A DNA stretch of 44,050 nt from Phenylobacterium sp. (GCF_030646615.1 NZ_JAUSLG010000099.1:1-44050); one strand, 5' to 3'; positions 9,332 to 17,944 are shown, numbered from the stretch's first letter. Numbers and translations: made by a program. Notes: generated by a model from the sequence alone, not told the origin.

Positions 9332-10414
9332 ATGCCGCATTCCCTGTCCCCGATCCTCGAACGCCCAGCGGTCGCCAAGGCCCGCGCGCCCCGTCCCCTG
9401 ACGGTGGCCATTGTCGGCGCCACCGGGGCCGTGGGCGCCGAGCTGATCGCCTGCCTGGAGCGGCGGGATTTTCCGGTGGGCGAGCTTCGCCTGCTGGCCT
9501 CGACGCGCTCGGCCGGCCGCACCCTGATGTTCCAGGGCGCGCCGGTCACGGTTCAGGCCCTGGATGAGGCGAGCTTCGCGGGCGTCGACGTGGCCTTCTT
9601 CTCGGCCGGGGCCAGCCTGTCGCGGCGCTATGGCCCGATCGCCGTCGCCGCCGGGGCCTGGGTGGTGGACAATTCCTCGGCCTTCCGCATGGACGCCGCC
9701 ACCCCCCTGGTGGTGCCCGAGGTCAACGCCTGGCGCCTGGGGGAGGCGCCGGGTCGGCTGGTGGCCAATCCCAACTGCGTGGCGGCCATCGCCGCGGTGG
9801 TCCTGGCGCCCCTGCACGCCCGGCGGCTGATCGTGCGGCTGGTGGGCTCCACCTATCAGGCCGCCTCGGGCGCCGGGGCCGCCGCCATGGCCGAGCTGCG
9901 GGACTCCACCGCAGCGGCCCTGGCCGGCGAGGCCTATCCCCCCCAGGTCCTGGCCCATCCCTACGCCTTCAACCTGTTCAGCCATGACGCCGAGATCGAC
10001 CCTGAGACGGGCTATAATGGCGAGGAGCTCAAGGTGATGGCCGAGCTGCGCAAGCTGCTGGCCGCCCCGGACCTGCCGGCCAGCTTCACCTGCATCCGGG
10101 TGCCGGTGCTCCGCGCCCACGCCATGGCCCTGACCGTGCGGTTCGCCGAGCCGGTGAGCGTCGAGGAGGCCCGCGCCTGGCTGTCCGAGGCGCCCGGCGT
10201 CCGCGTGGTGGATGATCGCGAGGCCAACCACTTCCCCATGCCCGGCGAGGCCTCCGGCGCTGATGACGTCCTGGTGGGTCGCATCCGCACCGACCTGTCG
10301 GACCCCTCGGGCCGCAGCCTGTCGCTGTTCATCGCCGGCGACCAGCTGCTGAAGGGGGCGGCGCTGAACGCCGTGCAGATCGCCGAGACCCTGGTGCGGG
10401 CGGGCGAGTTCTAG
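9332..10414 (+). CDS. asd: Aspartate-semialdehyde dehydrogenase family protein
   Basis: Predicted NADPH-dependent reduction of aspartyl-phosphate to aspartate semialdehyde, feeding lysine, threonine, methionine and diaminopimelate synthesis. The 360-residue protein has the nucleotide-binding LTVAIVGATGAVGAELI near residue 25, the catalytic Cys in VANPNCVAAIAAV, STYQAASGAGAAAM, and the substrate Arg and His in CIRVPVLRAHAMA. The residues after the Cys are Val-Ala instead of the usual Ser-Thr, and the N-terminus is extended by about 20 residues, so it may be a divergent paralogue. ATG 9332 has a strong CGGAGG. It is on the opposite strand to its neighbours and converges with rpoN, leaving only 6 bases between stops. 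Confidence 0.88.
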   Translation: MPHSLSPILERPAVAKARAPRPLTVAIVGATGAVGAELIACLERRDFPVGELRLLASTRSAGRTLMFQGAPVTVQALDEASFAGVDVAFFSAGASLSRRYGPIAVAAGAWVVDNSSAFRMDAATPLVVPEVNAWRLGEAPGRLVANPNCVAAIAAVVLAPLHARRLIVRLVGSTYQAASGAGAAAMAELRDSTAAALAGEAYPPQVLAHPYAFNLFSHDAEIDPETGYNGEELKVMAELRKLLAAPDLPASFTCIRVPVLRAHAMALTVRFAEPVSVEEARAWLSEAPGVRVVDDREANHFPMPGEASGADDVLVGRIRTDLSDPSGRSLSLFIAGDQLLKGAALNAVQIAETLVRAGEF

Positions 10415-10420
10415 GGTGGC

Positions 10421-11923
10421 CTAGACGGCTTCCCTCATCGCCCGCCGGCGCTCCACCGAGGAGGGGATCCGCATGGCTTCCCGGTACTTGGCCACGGTGC
10501 GGCGGGCGATGTCGACGCCGCCGGTCTTCAGGATGTCGACGATCTGGTCGTCGGAATGGACGCCGGCGCCCTGGGCCTCGGCGTCGATCAGCTGGCGGAT
10601 GCGGTGGCGGACCGCCTCGGCCGAATGGGCCTCGCCGCCGGACGACGAGGCGATCGAGGAGGTGAAGAAGAACTTCAGCTCGAACAGGCCCCGGGGCGTG
10701 GCGATGTACTTGTTGGAGGTCACCCGGCTGACGGTCGATTCGTGCATGCCGATGGCCTCGGCCACGGTCTTCAGGTTCAGGGGCCGCAGGTGCTCCACCC
10801 CATAGGCCAGGAAGCCGTCCTGCTGGCGGACGATCTCGCTGGAGACCTTGAGGATGGTCTTGGCCCGCTGGTCCAGGCTGCGGACCAGCCAGTTGGCGTT
10901 GGCCAGGCAGTCGGCGACGAAGGTCTTGTCCTGGTCGGAGCGCGCGCCGCCGGACACCCGGGCATGGTAGCGCTGATCCACCAGCAGGCGCGGCAGGGTC
11001 TCGCTGTTGAGCTCCACCAACCAGAGCCCACCCGGGCCTTCGCGGACGAAGACGTCGGGCGCCACCGGCTGGCTGGGCTCCCCCCCAAAGGCCGCGCCGG
11101 GCCGGGGCGTCAGCGCCCGCAGCTCGGCCAGCATGTCGCGCAGGTCCTCGTCGTCCACCGCGCAGGCGCGCTTCAGTCCCGCCATGTCCCGGCGGGCCAG
11201 AAGGTCGAGATTATCCAGCAGGGCCGACATGGCCGGGTCGCAGCGATCGCGCTCGATCAGCTGCAGCCTCAGGCATTCGGCCACGTCGCGGGCGAACACG
11301 CCGGTGGGCTCCAGGCCCTGGAGCTGGTCGAGCACGCTCTCCACCAGGCCTAAGGCGCAGCCCAGGCGCTCGGCGGTCTCGGCAAGGTCCAGACGCAGAT
11401 AGCCGCCTTCATCCACCCCATCGATCAGGACGGCGGCGACAGCGGCCTGGGCGGCGGTGAACCCCAGCAGGGCGGCCTGGTCCTGCAGATGTTCGGCCAG
11501 GGTCTTTTCATGGGCGGCCAAACCATCGAGGCCGTCCCCATCCCCTTCGAAGCTGCCGCCCTTGCCGGCCTTGGACCAGTCGATGGCTCCGCCGGCGTCT
11601 GCGGCCTCGGCCCCGTCGCCGGTGGCGCGCTCGCCAGGGGAGACCTCGTCATGGGCGCAATCCAGGTCGCTCTGGGCGGCGCCTGAGGCGACCTCGTCCA
11701 GGGCCGCCTCGGCGCGGGCCTCGCCGGCGCTGTCGGGGACCTCTGGGGCAGGTTCAGGCTCGCCCTCGTCCCTCGCCAGCAAGGGATTGCGCTCGAGCTC
11801 GCCCTCGACATAGGCCTCCAGCTCAAGGTTCGACAACTGCAGCAGCTTGATGGCCTGCTGCAGCTGAGGGGTGATGACCAGCCCCTGCCCCTGACGGACT
11901 TCGAGTCGCGCGCTGAGCGCCAA
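10421..11923 (-). CDS. rpoN: RNA polymerase sigma-54 factor
   Basis: Sigma-54 directs RNA polymerase to -24/-12 promoters that need AAA+ activators; in Caulobacterales it serves flagellar, stalk and nitrogen genes. The 500 residues show all parts: glutamine- and leucine-rich region I (LVITPQLQQAIKLLQLSNLE), an acidic region II (residues ~60-130), the core-binding and HTH domains, with ESTVSRVTSNKYIATPRGLF, and the diagnostic RpoN box ARRTVAKYRE close to the C-terminus. The start is TTG at 11923, with AGGAGGG about 8 bases before it and no better ATG. A short basic tail (SSVERRRAMREAV) follows the RpoN box. Confidence 0.97.
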   Translation of the reverse strand: MALSARLEVRQGQGLVITPQLQQAIKLLQLSNLELEAYVEGELERNPLLARDEGEPEPAPEVPDSAGEARAEAALDEVASGAAQSDLDCAHDEVSPGERATGDGAEAADAGGAIDWSKAGKGGSFEGDGDGLDGLAAHEKTLAEHLQDQAALLGFTAAQAAVAAVLIDGVDEGGYLRLDLAETAERLGCALGLVESVLDQLQGLEPTGVFARDVAECLRLQLIERDRCDPAMSALLDNLDLLARRDMAGLKRACAVDDEDLRDMLAELRALTPRPGAAFGGEPSQPVAPDVFVREGPGGLWLVELNSETLPRLLVDQRYHARVSGGARSDQDKTFVADCLANANWLVRSLDQRAKTILKVSSEIVRQQDGFLAYGVEHLRPLNLKTVAEAIGMHESTVSRVTSNKYIATPRGLFELKFFFTSSIASSSGGEAHSAEAVRHRIRQLIDAEAQGAGVHSDDQIVDILKTGGVDIARRTVAKYREAMRIPSSVERRRAMREAV

Positions 11924-12093
11924 GTTTCAGCCCTCCTGGCCTGCTTCTTGCTGGAGAGGCTAGGCCGCCATCCCCCACCGATTGGTTAACCGCCTGAAGA
12001 AGAGCTGCGGCCAAGCGTCCTGGCTTGGGCGCCGGCGCGCCGTCATGCTAGGCGCAAGGCCAACAAGAACGCGTCAGTTAGGGAACCACGCCA

Positions 12094-13377
12094 ATGTCGG
12101 ACAATGCGGCTCTGCGCCCCGAAACCCTGGTCATCCACGCCGGGGCCACCCCCGATCCGGTGACCAAGGCCCGGGTCACCCCGATCTATCAGACCACCTC
12201 CTACGTCTTCGACGACGCCGATCACGCCGCGGCCCTGTTCAACCTGGAAGCGGCCGGCAATATCTATTCGCGCCTGGGCAATCCCACCGCCGGCGTGCTG
12301 GAGGCGCGGCTGGCGACCCTGGAGGGCGGGGTCGCCGCCCTGGCCGTGGCCAGCGGCCACGCCGCCCAGCTCCTGGTCTTCCACACCCTGATGGAGCCCG
12401 GCTGCAACATCGTGGCCTCGCGCAAGCTCTATGGCGGCTCGATCACCCAGCTCAGCCAGAGCTTCAAGCGCATGGGCTGGGGGGTCACCTTCGTCGAGGA
12501 GCTGGAGCCCGAGGCCTTCGCCCGCGCCATCGACGACAAGACCCGGGCGGTGTTCATCGAGTCGATCGCCAATCCCGGCGGTGTGGTGATGGACATCGCC
12601 GGCATCGCGCAGGCCGCTCACGCCAGGGGCGTGCCCCTGGTGGTCGATAACACCCTGGCCACCCCCTATCTCTGCCGGCCCCTGGACCACGGCGCCGACA
12701 TCGTCGTCCATTCCCTGACCAAGTTCCTGGGCGGCCACGGCAATTCCATCGGCGGCGCGATTGTCGACGGCGGCCGGTTCGACTGGACCGGCGGCCGCTG
12801 GCCGAACCTCAGCGCCCCCAATCCCAGCTACCACGGCAAGGTCTTCACCGAGGCCTTCGGACCGGCCGCCTTCGTGGTCGCCTGCCGGGCGCTCGGCCTG
12901 CGGGACTTAGGACCCGCCATCTCGCCGTTCAACGCCTTCATGATCCTGACCGGCATCGAGACCCTGGCCCTGCGGATGGAGCGGCACTGCGCCAACGCCC
13001 AGAGAGTCGCCGAGTGGCTGCAGGATCATCCCAAGGTCGCCTGGGTCTCCTATGCGGGCCTTCCCGGCGATCCCAGCCATGAGCGGGCCAAACGCTACGC
13101 CCCCAAGGGCGCGGGCGCGGTCTTCACCTTCGGGCTGAAGGACGGCTACGCCGCGGGCGTGAAGCTGATGGGAGCGGTGAAGCTGTTCTCCCACCTGGCC
13201 AATATCGGCGACACCCGCAGCCTGATCATCCATCCGGCCTCCACCACCCACCGCCAGCTGGAGAAAGCCGACCAGATGGCCGCCGGCGCCGGCCCCGACG
13301 TGGTGCGGCTCTCGGTGGGGCTCGAGCATGTGGACGATATCATCGCCGACCTGGAGCAGGCCCTGGCAGGTCTCTGA
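12094..13377 (+). CDS. metY: O-acetylhomoserine aminocarboxypropyltransferase (sulfhydrylase)
   Basis: PLP enzyme that makes homocysteine from O-acetylhomoserine and sulfide in methionine synthesis. The 427-residue length and motifs match the MetY branch of the Cys/Met metabolism family: PIYQTTSYVFDDADHAAALF, YSRLGNPTAGVLE, VVDNTLATPYLCRPLDHGAD, the PLP Lys at residue 210 in HSLTKFLGGHGNSIGG, and SLIIHPASTTHRQL near the end. The start is ATG 12094. I looked for a SAM-II riboswitch in the 170-base leader because such genes often have one, but could not match it. It is divergent from rpoN. Confidence 0.95.
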   Translation: MSDNAALRPETLVIHAGATPDPVTKARVTPIYQTTSYVFDDADHAAALFNLEAAGNIYSRLGNPTAGVLEARLATLEGGVAALAVASGHAAQLLVFHTLMEPGCNIVASRKLYGGSITQLSQSFKRMGWGVTFVEELEPEAFARAIDDKTRAVFIESIANPGGVVMDIAGIAQAAHARGVPLVVDNTLATPYLCRPLDHGADIVVHSLTKFLGGHGNSIGGAIVDGGRFDWTGGRWPNLSAPNPSYHGKVFTEAFGPAAFVVACRALGLRDLGPAISPFNAFMILTGIETLALRMERHCANAQRVAEWLQDHPKVAWVSYAGLPGDPSHERAKRYAPKGAGAVFTFGLKDGYAAGVKLMGAVKLFSHLANIGDTRSLIIHPASTTHRQLEKADQMAAGAGPDVVRLSVGLEHVDDIIADLEQALAGL

Positions 13378-13385
13378 GCTGAGCG

Positions 13386-13411
13386 GGTGAGGCGGTGGCC
13401 GCCGCCTCACC
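13386..13411. terminator. Shared hairpin between convergent metY and DUF885 gene
   Basis: Perfect 10-bp inverted repeat GGTGAGGCGG / CCGCCTCACC (13386-13395, 13402-13411) with a 6-base loop. It lies between the convergent stops and includes the stop codon of the minus-strand gene at 13407. There is no long T tract on either side, so termination strength is uncertain. Confidence 0.55.
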
Positions 13412-15191
13412 CCACCGGCAGGTCGAACATCAGCTGGCGCGAGACCCGCACCGGCGGGGAGCCGTGGCTCAGCAGCTCATCGTGATAGGCCTTCATGTCG
13501 AAGGCGGCGCCGGCGCGGGCTTGCGCTTCCCGGCGCAGGGACCAGTGCTCCCGCCAACCGACGAAATAGGTGGGCAGCTGGGCCGAGGAGACCCGGGCCC
13601 GCGTCCACTTGCCGGCCGCCTCGCGCTCCTGCTGGAAGGCGTCGTGGGTCATCAGATGCATGGCCCGGGCCTCGTCCCAGCCCTCCACATGGACGCCGAT
13701 GTCGAGGATGGCGTTGGTGATCACCCGCAGCAGGAACTTCAGATTGGCCAGGCGATAGAGCGGATGGCCGTCCCGGTGGCCGGCCTCCACCATCACATCC
13801 TGGGCGTAGCAGGCCCAGCCCTCGACGAAGGTCCCTGACCAGAGGACCGCGCGCAGGGTCGAGGGGTGGCGGTTGGAGATGGCGAGCTGCAGGTAGTGGC
13901 CGGGCGTGCCCTCATGGACGGTCAGGCCTTCCAGCGTCCAATTGTTGTATTCCCGCAGGAAGGACTCCGCCTGTTCGGGCGTCCAGTCCTCGGGGATGGG
14001 CGAGAGCTTGTAGAAGGTGGGCAGCTCCCGGTCCAGCGGTCCCGGCGGATCGCAATAGGCCACGGCCACGCCCCGCTGGAACTCCGGCGTCAGCACCAGC
14101 TCCACCGGCTCAGGGGGCGGGGTGACGATGGGGTTGGCCGCCACGAAGGCGATGGCGGCGTCGAGCTTGGCCCGGGCGGTCTCGATGAGGGTCTCGGGCG
14201 TCGCGCGGTCGGCATAGACCAGCTCCAGGGCCGCGGCGATGGCCGCCTGCTCCTGATCGGCCGTCGGCCTGGGCGGCGTCGGCGGGGCGGCGTCGCTCAC
14301 CAGCACCTGCCGGGCGATGTCGTACATTTCGGCCCGCACTTGGGCGAGCGCCTCTTCGGCGGCGGCCTTGATCTCGGCCCGGCTCAGGGGGCTGTCGAGG
14401 GCGAAGGCCAGCTTGGCGTCATAGAGCTCGGCGCCCAGGCGCCACTCGCCCTTAGCCTGCGGAACCAGGGCCTGGTCGATCCAGGCCTGGTGCTCGGCGA
14501 TGGCGGCCTTGGCGACGCCGGCTGCGGCGCGCAGGTCGGCCTGGCCCTGGGGCTCCAGGGCGCCGGCCTCGGCGAGCAGCAGGTCCACCAGGCTGACCAG
14601 ACCGGCGTTCTGGCCCGACACCGTCTCGGCGTGGATCTTTGGGGTGCGGCCTGGATCAAGGCTGGCGCGCACCTGGGACAGCAGGGCCGGAAAGCCGCTC
14701 ATTCGTGAGGTCGCAGAGGCCAGTCGCTGCGGCAGGGGGGCGAAGTCCCGGGCGATGAGCCCATAGAGGGCCGAGCCCACCAGGGACTGATAGATCAGCG
14801 GGTCCCAGAGCTGGGCCTGCAGGGTGTCGTGGGTCCAGACCTCGCCGGCCAGGCTGTTGCGCAGGATGGCGGCGTCCACCTGCCGCTCGCGGGACAGATC
14901 GGCCAGGGTGAAGGCGTCAAGCTGGGCGAGAAAGCCTGCGGCGCTGTCGCGCCGGGCGGCCCAGCCCGCCAGGCTCAGATCATCCAGGCGATCATCGTAG
15001 CGATGATCCCCCCACAGCGTCGCAGTGATCGGGCTGAGCCGCAGGTTCGCCTCCAGCCAGGCCGCCGCCAGGGCGTCGAAGGCCTGATCGGCGGGGCTCG
15101 ACGCCGGCGTCTGGGCGCGGGCGGCGGACAGCGGCAGGGCCGCAGCGGCCCCAAAGGCCATCAGCATGCGGCGGTCGAGCAGAAGAGGCAT
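13407..15191 (-). CDS. DUF885 family protein, metallopeptidase-like, exported
   Basis: A 594-residue protein of the DUF885 family, whose members carry a zinc-peptidase-like HExxxGH motif; substrates are mostly unknown. The motif HEGTPGHY is at residues 426-433 with a downstream Glu in FVEGWACYAQD (about 457), the expected third ligand. The N-terminus MPLLLDRRMLMAFGAAAALP ending in SAARA is a signal peptide with two arginines before the hydrophobic core, Tat-like but not a full Tat consensus. The start at ATG 15191 is chosen for this leader; the frame continues upstream only as antisense of the next gene. Probably periplasmic or surface located. A long hairpin repeat lies upstream. Confidence 0.88.
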   Translation of the reverse strand: MPLLLDRRMLMAFGAAAALPLSAARAQTPASSPADQAFDALAAAWLEANLRLSPITATLWGDHRYDDRLDDLSLAGWAARRDSAAGFLAQLDAFTLADLSRERQVDAAILRNSLAGEVWTHDTLQAQLWDPLIYQSLVGSALYGLIARDFAPLPQRLASATSRMSGFPALLSQVRASLDPGRTPKIHAETVSGQNAGLVSLVDLLLAEAGALEPQGQADLRAAAGVAKAAIAEHQAWIDQALVPQAKGEWRLGAELYDAKLAFALDSPLSRAEIKAAAEEALAQVRAEMYDIARQVLVSDAAPPTPPRPTADQEQAAIAAALELVYADRATPETLIETARAKLDAAIAFVAANPIVTPPPEPVELVLTPEFQRGVAVAYCDPPGPLDRELPTFYKLSPIPEDWTPEQAESFLREYNNWTLEGLTVHEGTPGHYLQLAISNRHPSTLRAVLWSGTFVEGWACYAQDVMVEAGHRDGHPLYRLANLKFLLRVITNAILDIGVHVEGWDEARAMHLMTHDAFQQEREAAGKWTRARVSSAQLPTYFVGWREHWSLRREAQARAGAAFDMKAYHDELLSHGSPPVRVSRQLMFDLPVG

Positions 15192-15300
15192 GTTGGTGAT
15201 CCCAAGGCGCACCGCAACCCTCCGGCGCAGGCGGCACTTTCGGACAGGGCCGCACCACGGGCAAGCTCGCGTTCCACGCGCCGCAGGCGCCTTCAAGAGG

Positions 15301-15395
15301 GGACACGAAGGACACAAAGGGGCACGAAGAACACAAAGATAGCCGCCGACACCTTCGTGTCCTTGGCTATCTTTGTGTTCTTCGTGCCCCTGTTT
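15301..15395. repeat. CACGAAG-type hairpin repeat, family B, copy 1
   Basis: A perfect 26-bp inverted repeat (15319-15344 and 15365-15390) made of CACGAAGAACACAAAG-type units, with a 20-base loop that itself contains a matching unit, followed by TGTTTTT. Copies 2 and 3 are at 23166-23232 and 25103-25170. Read in protein frames, such elements give the spurious peptides rich in His, Glu, Gly and Lys seen in some automatic annotations. It separates the DUF885 gene from the upstream TetR-glycosyltransferase gene. Confidence 0.88.
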
Positions 15396-15421
15396 TTCCC
15401 AGGACCTCAGGCTTTGCGACC

Positions 15422-16891
15422 TCAGGCCGTCTTCGGGCGGCGTCTCACCCTCGCCAGGCGGCGAAGTCTGCGCCAGAAGCGGGTCTTTTCCGGCTCGGGA
15501 TAGGGCTGCAGGTTGCGCACGAAATCCTCGGCGCAGGCCTTCCAGGAGAAGGTCTCGGCAAAGGCCCGCACCGCCCTTCGATCCAGCGCCAGGGCCTCCA
15601 TGCAGGCCTCCTTCAGCCCCTCGGTGGCCGTGGTCGCCAGCGCGCCGGCGCCCGAACCGGGGATGATGTCGATGGGGCCGGGCGCCGGATAGGCCGCCAC
15701 GGGGGTGCCCGAGGCCATGGCCTCCAGGATCACCAGGCCGAAGGTGTCGGTGAGCGAGGGGAAGACGAAGACGTCGGCGCAGGCGAAATGGGCCGACAGC
15801 TCCTCGCCGAACTTCGAGCCGGTGAACACCGCGCTGCGATAGCGCTCGGCCAGCTCGTCCTTCTGCGGGCCGTCGCCCACCACCACCTTGGTGCCGGGCA
15901 GGTCGAGACCCAGGAAGGCCTCGATGTTCTTCTCCACCGCCACCCGGCCCACATAGAGGAAGATCGGCTTGGGCAGGTGGGCGAAGATGTCGGGCTCGCC
16001 CTCGGCGCGGGGGCGGAACATCTCGGTGTCCACCCCGCGGGACCAGGAGGAGATGTTGCGGAAGCCGTGGCGGGTCAGCTCGTCGCGCATGGTCGGCGTG
16101 GCCACCATCAGCCGCCCCGAGGGGCGGTGGAACCAGCGCATATAGGTGTAGCCCACCGACAGGGGCACGGGCAGCCGGGCCGAGACATATTCCGGGAATC
16201 GGGTGTGATAGCTGGTGGTGAAGGGCAGCTTCCATTCCACGCAGATTCGCCGGGCGGCCAGGCCGATGGGCCCTTCGGTGGCGATGTGGATGGCCTCGGG
16301 CTCGAAGGCCTTGAACCGCTCCTGCACCGGCTCATAGGCGCCGATGGCCACCTTGATCTCCGGATAGGTAGGCAGGGGCAGGGTCTTGAACTGGTCGGGG
16401 CGGATCACCTCCACCTCGTGGCCCAGCTCGCGCAGTTCGCGCACCACCCGGGTCAGGGTGCGGACCACCCCGTTCACCTGCGGCTCCCAGGCGTCGGTGG
16501 CCAGCAGGATGCGCATGGGGCGCTGGACCTCGTCCACCGGGGCGGCCGGCTCCCACATCCGCTGGGCCGGCGAGCGCACCGGGGTCGGCGGCGCGATCGG
16601 CGCCGGCCGGGGCGCCGGCGCAGGCGAGGTCGGCTGGACCCGATCGGCCAGGGGCAGGGTGGCCTGGGCCTGGGCCCAGGCGAAGAAGGCGCCCAGCAGG
16701 GCCTCGCGGGTGGGGAAGTGGCGATAAACTGTGCGTTCGCCGACGCCGGCGTCCTTGGCGATCTCGGCGAAGGACAGCTCGTCCAGGGGGCCGGCCTCGA
16801 GCCGCGCCCCGACGGCGCGGAGGATCTGGTCGCGGGTGGCGGCCTTCTGGCGGTCGCGGGCGTCGCCTGTGGCGCTGTCATCTTCACTCAT
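15422..16891 (-). CDS. TetR-type HTH domain fused to GT4 glycosyltransferase
   Basis: A continuous 489-residue frame joins two unrelated domains. Residues ~18-70 are a TetR N-terminal helix-turn-helix (LSFAEIAKDAGVGERTVYRH followed by FPTREALL). Residues ~85-125 are a Pro/Ala-rich linker. From about residue 126 a GT4 enzyme starts MRILLATDAWEPQVNGVVRT and contains TTSYHTRFPEYVSARL, PIFLYVGRVAVEKNIEAFLG and SLTDTFGLVILEAMASG. No TetR ligand domain is present. GT4 relatives of this type transfer sugars such as mannose to lipids; the acceptor here is unknown. Start ATG 16891 is preferred over the TTG at 16927; an internal start at 16516 could make the GT domain alone. The LpxH-like gene lies 52 bases upstream on the same strand. 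Codon use matches the neighbours. Confidence 0.85.
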   Translation of the reverse strand: MSEDDSATGDARDRQKAATRDQILRAVGARLEAGPLDELSFAEIAKDAGVGERTVYRHFPTREALLGAFFAWAQAQATLPLADRVQPTSPAPAPRPAPIAPPTPVRSPAQRMWEPAAPVDEVQRPMRILLATDAWEPQVNGVVRTLTRVVRELRELGHEVEVIRPDQFKTLPLPTYPEIKVAIGAYEPVQERFKAFEPEAIHIATEGPIGLAARRICVEWKLPFTTSYHTRFPEYVSARLPVPLSVGYTYMRWFHRPSGRLMVATPTMRDELTRHGFRNISSWSRGVDTEMFRPRAEGEPDIFAHLPKPIFLYVGRVAVEKNIEAFLGLDLPGTKVVVGDGPQKDELAERYRSAVFTGSKFGEELSAHFACADVFVFPSLTDTFGLVILEAMASGTPVAAYPAPGPIDIIPGSGAGALATTATEGLKEACMEALALDRRAVRAFAETFSWKACAEDFVRNLQPYPEPEKTRFWRRLRRLARVRRRPKTA

Positions 16892-16912
16892 GACAGTCCA
16901 ACTGTCATGAGT
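16886..16912. promoter_or_regulatory. Perfect 27-base palindrome over the TetR-GT4 start, probable operator
   Basis: ACTCATGACAGT (16886-16897), CCA, ACTGTCATGAGT (16901-16912): two perfect 12-base arms with a 3-base spacer. The ATG start codon at 16891 lies within the left arm. A TTGACG at 16922-16927 (minus strand) could be a -35 element, which would place transcription start close to the ATG and make a short or leaderless mRNA. Size and symmetry are typical of TetR-family operators, and the encoded protein has a TetR DNA-binding domain, so self-repression is the simple reading (inference). Confidence 0.7.
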
Positions 16913-16943
16913 TCGGCGGGGCGTCAACCGAAGGCTGTACGCT

Positions 16944-17804
16944 TCAGACGAGGATCGGTTCCGGCCGCGCCAGATCCGGCTCGCGGACGCCTTCGCCCGG
17001 AAGACCGAAGACCGGCTCGGGCGTGGCGCGGGCCTGGCGCACCGCAGTCCAGGAGCGGAGCTTGGCCCACTCCAGGATCTCCATGCGGCCGTCCATATGC
17101 TCCACCAGGGCGGTGCAGCTCTCCACCCAGTCGCCGTCGTTGATATAGAGGATGTCCTCGATCTGGCGCATCTCGGCCTTGTGGATATGGCCGCAGATCA
17201 CCCCGTCGACGCCGCGGCGCCTCGCCTCCTCGGCCACCGCGCCCTCGAAGTTCTCGATGAAGTGCAGGGCGTTCTTCACCTTGGTCTTCAGATAGGCCGA
17301 GAGGCTCCAATAGCCAAAGCCCATGCGGCGCCGCACACGGTTGAACAGGGTGTTGGCGGCCAGAAGCCCGCGGTAGGAATAGTCGCCGAGGAAGGCCAGC
17401 CACTTGGCGTGCTGCACCACGCCGTCGAATTCATCGCCATGGGTGACCAGGAAACGCCGTCCGTCGGCGCCTTCATGGATGGCGTCGCGGGCCACCACCA
17501 CGCCGCCGAAGTGAATGCCGCAGAAGTCGCGGATGCGGTCGTCATGGTTACCGGGAATATAGACGACGTTCACGCCCTTGCGCGCCAGGCGGAGAATTTT
17601 CTGGACCACGTCGTTATGGGCCTGTGGCCAGTACCAGCCGCTCTTCATCTTCCAGCCGTCGACGATATCGCCGACCAGATACAATGTGTCGCACTCCATG
17701 TGCCGGATGAAGTCCAATAGCATCTCGGCCTGACAGCCGCGGGTGCCCAGGTGGACGTCCGAAACAAACACTGTTCGATAACGCTGGATTCCGATATCGC
17801 CCAC
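16944..17804 (-). CDS. UDP-2,3-diacylglucosamine diphosphatase-like metallophosphoesterase
   Basis: Calcineurin-like phosphoesterase of 286 residues resembling LpxH/LpxG-type enzymes of lipid A synthesis. Metal-binding motifs are clear: VFVSDVHLGTRG near residue 15, YLVGDIVDGWKM, YIPGNHDDRIRDF, LVTHGDEFDG and ICGHIHKAEM. The frame extends to an ATG at 17906, but GTG 17804 is chosen because GGAGG lies 5 bases before it and family proteins begin close to the GDIGIQRYRTVFVSDVH segment. The last 30 residues are Pro-rich and probably disordered. Pairing with a GT4 gene is, as I recall, common in alphaproteobacteria and suggests envelope lipid work. The exact substrate cannot be read from sequence. 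Confidence 0.85.
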   Translation of the reverse strand: MGDIGIQRYRTVFVSDVHLGTRGCQAEMLLDFIRHMECDTLYLVGDIVDGWKMKSGWYWPQAHNDVVQKILRLARKGVNVVYIPGNHDDRIRDFCGIHFGGVVVARDAIHEGADGRRFLVTHGDEFDGVVQHAKWLAFLGDYSYRGLLAANTLFNRVRRRMGFGYWSLSAYLKTKVKNALHFIENFEGAVAEEARRRGVDGVICGHIHKAEMRQIEDILYINDGDWVESCTALVEHMDGRMEILEWAKLRSWTAVRQARATPEPVFGLPGEGVREPDLARPEPILV

Positions 17805-17944
17805 GAACGCCTCCGGAACGACCCCATTTGACTGTCGGGTAGGCTGATTGCGTGTCGCTTTGATGAAACCGCACTGCAACACTGGCGCTGCAGCATGGGC
17901 CGCCATATGTCAGCCGCACTTTGATTGAACCCTTGCCCGTGCAG

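Noticed and set aside
12000..12093. SAM-II type riboswitch before metY
   Set aside because: Expected in this context, but I could not align the pseudoknot core or the conserved GCUAAA-like end; a covariance search would be decisive.
16892..16927. TTG start at 16927 for the TetR-GT4 gene
   Set aside because: It adds 12 residues that run through the palindrome and -35-like element; ATG 16891 is simpler.
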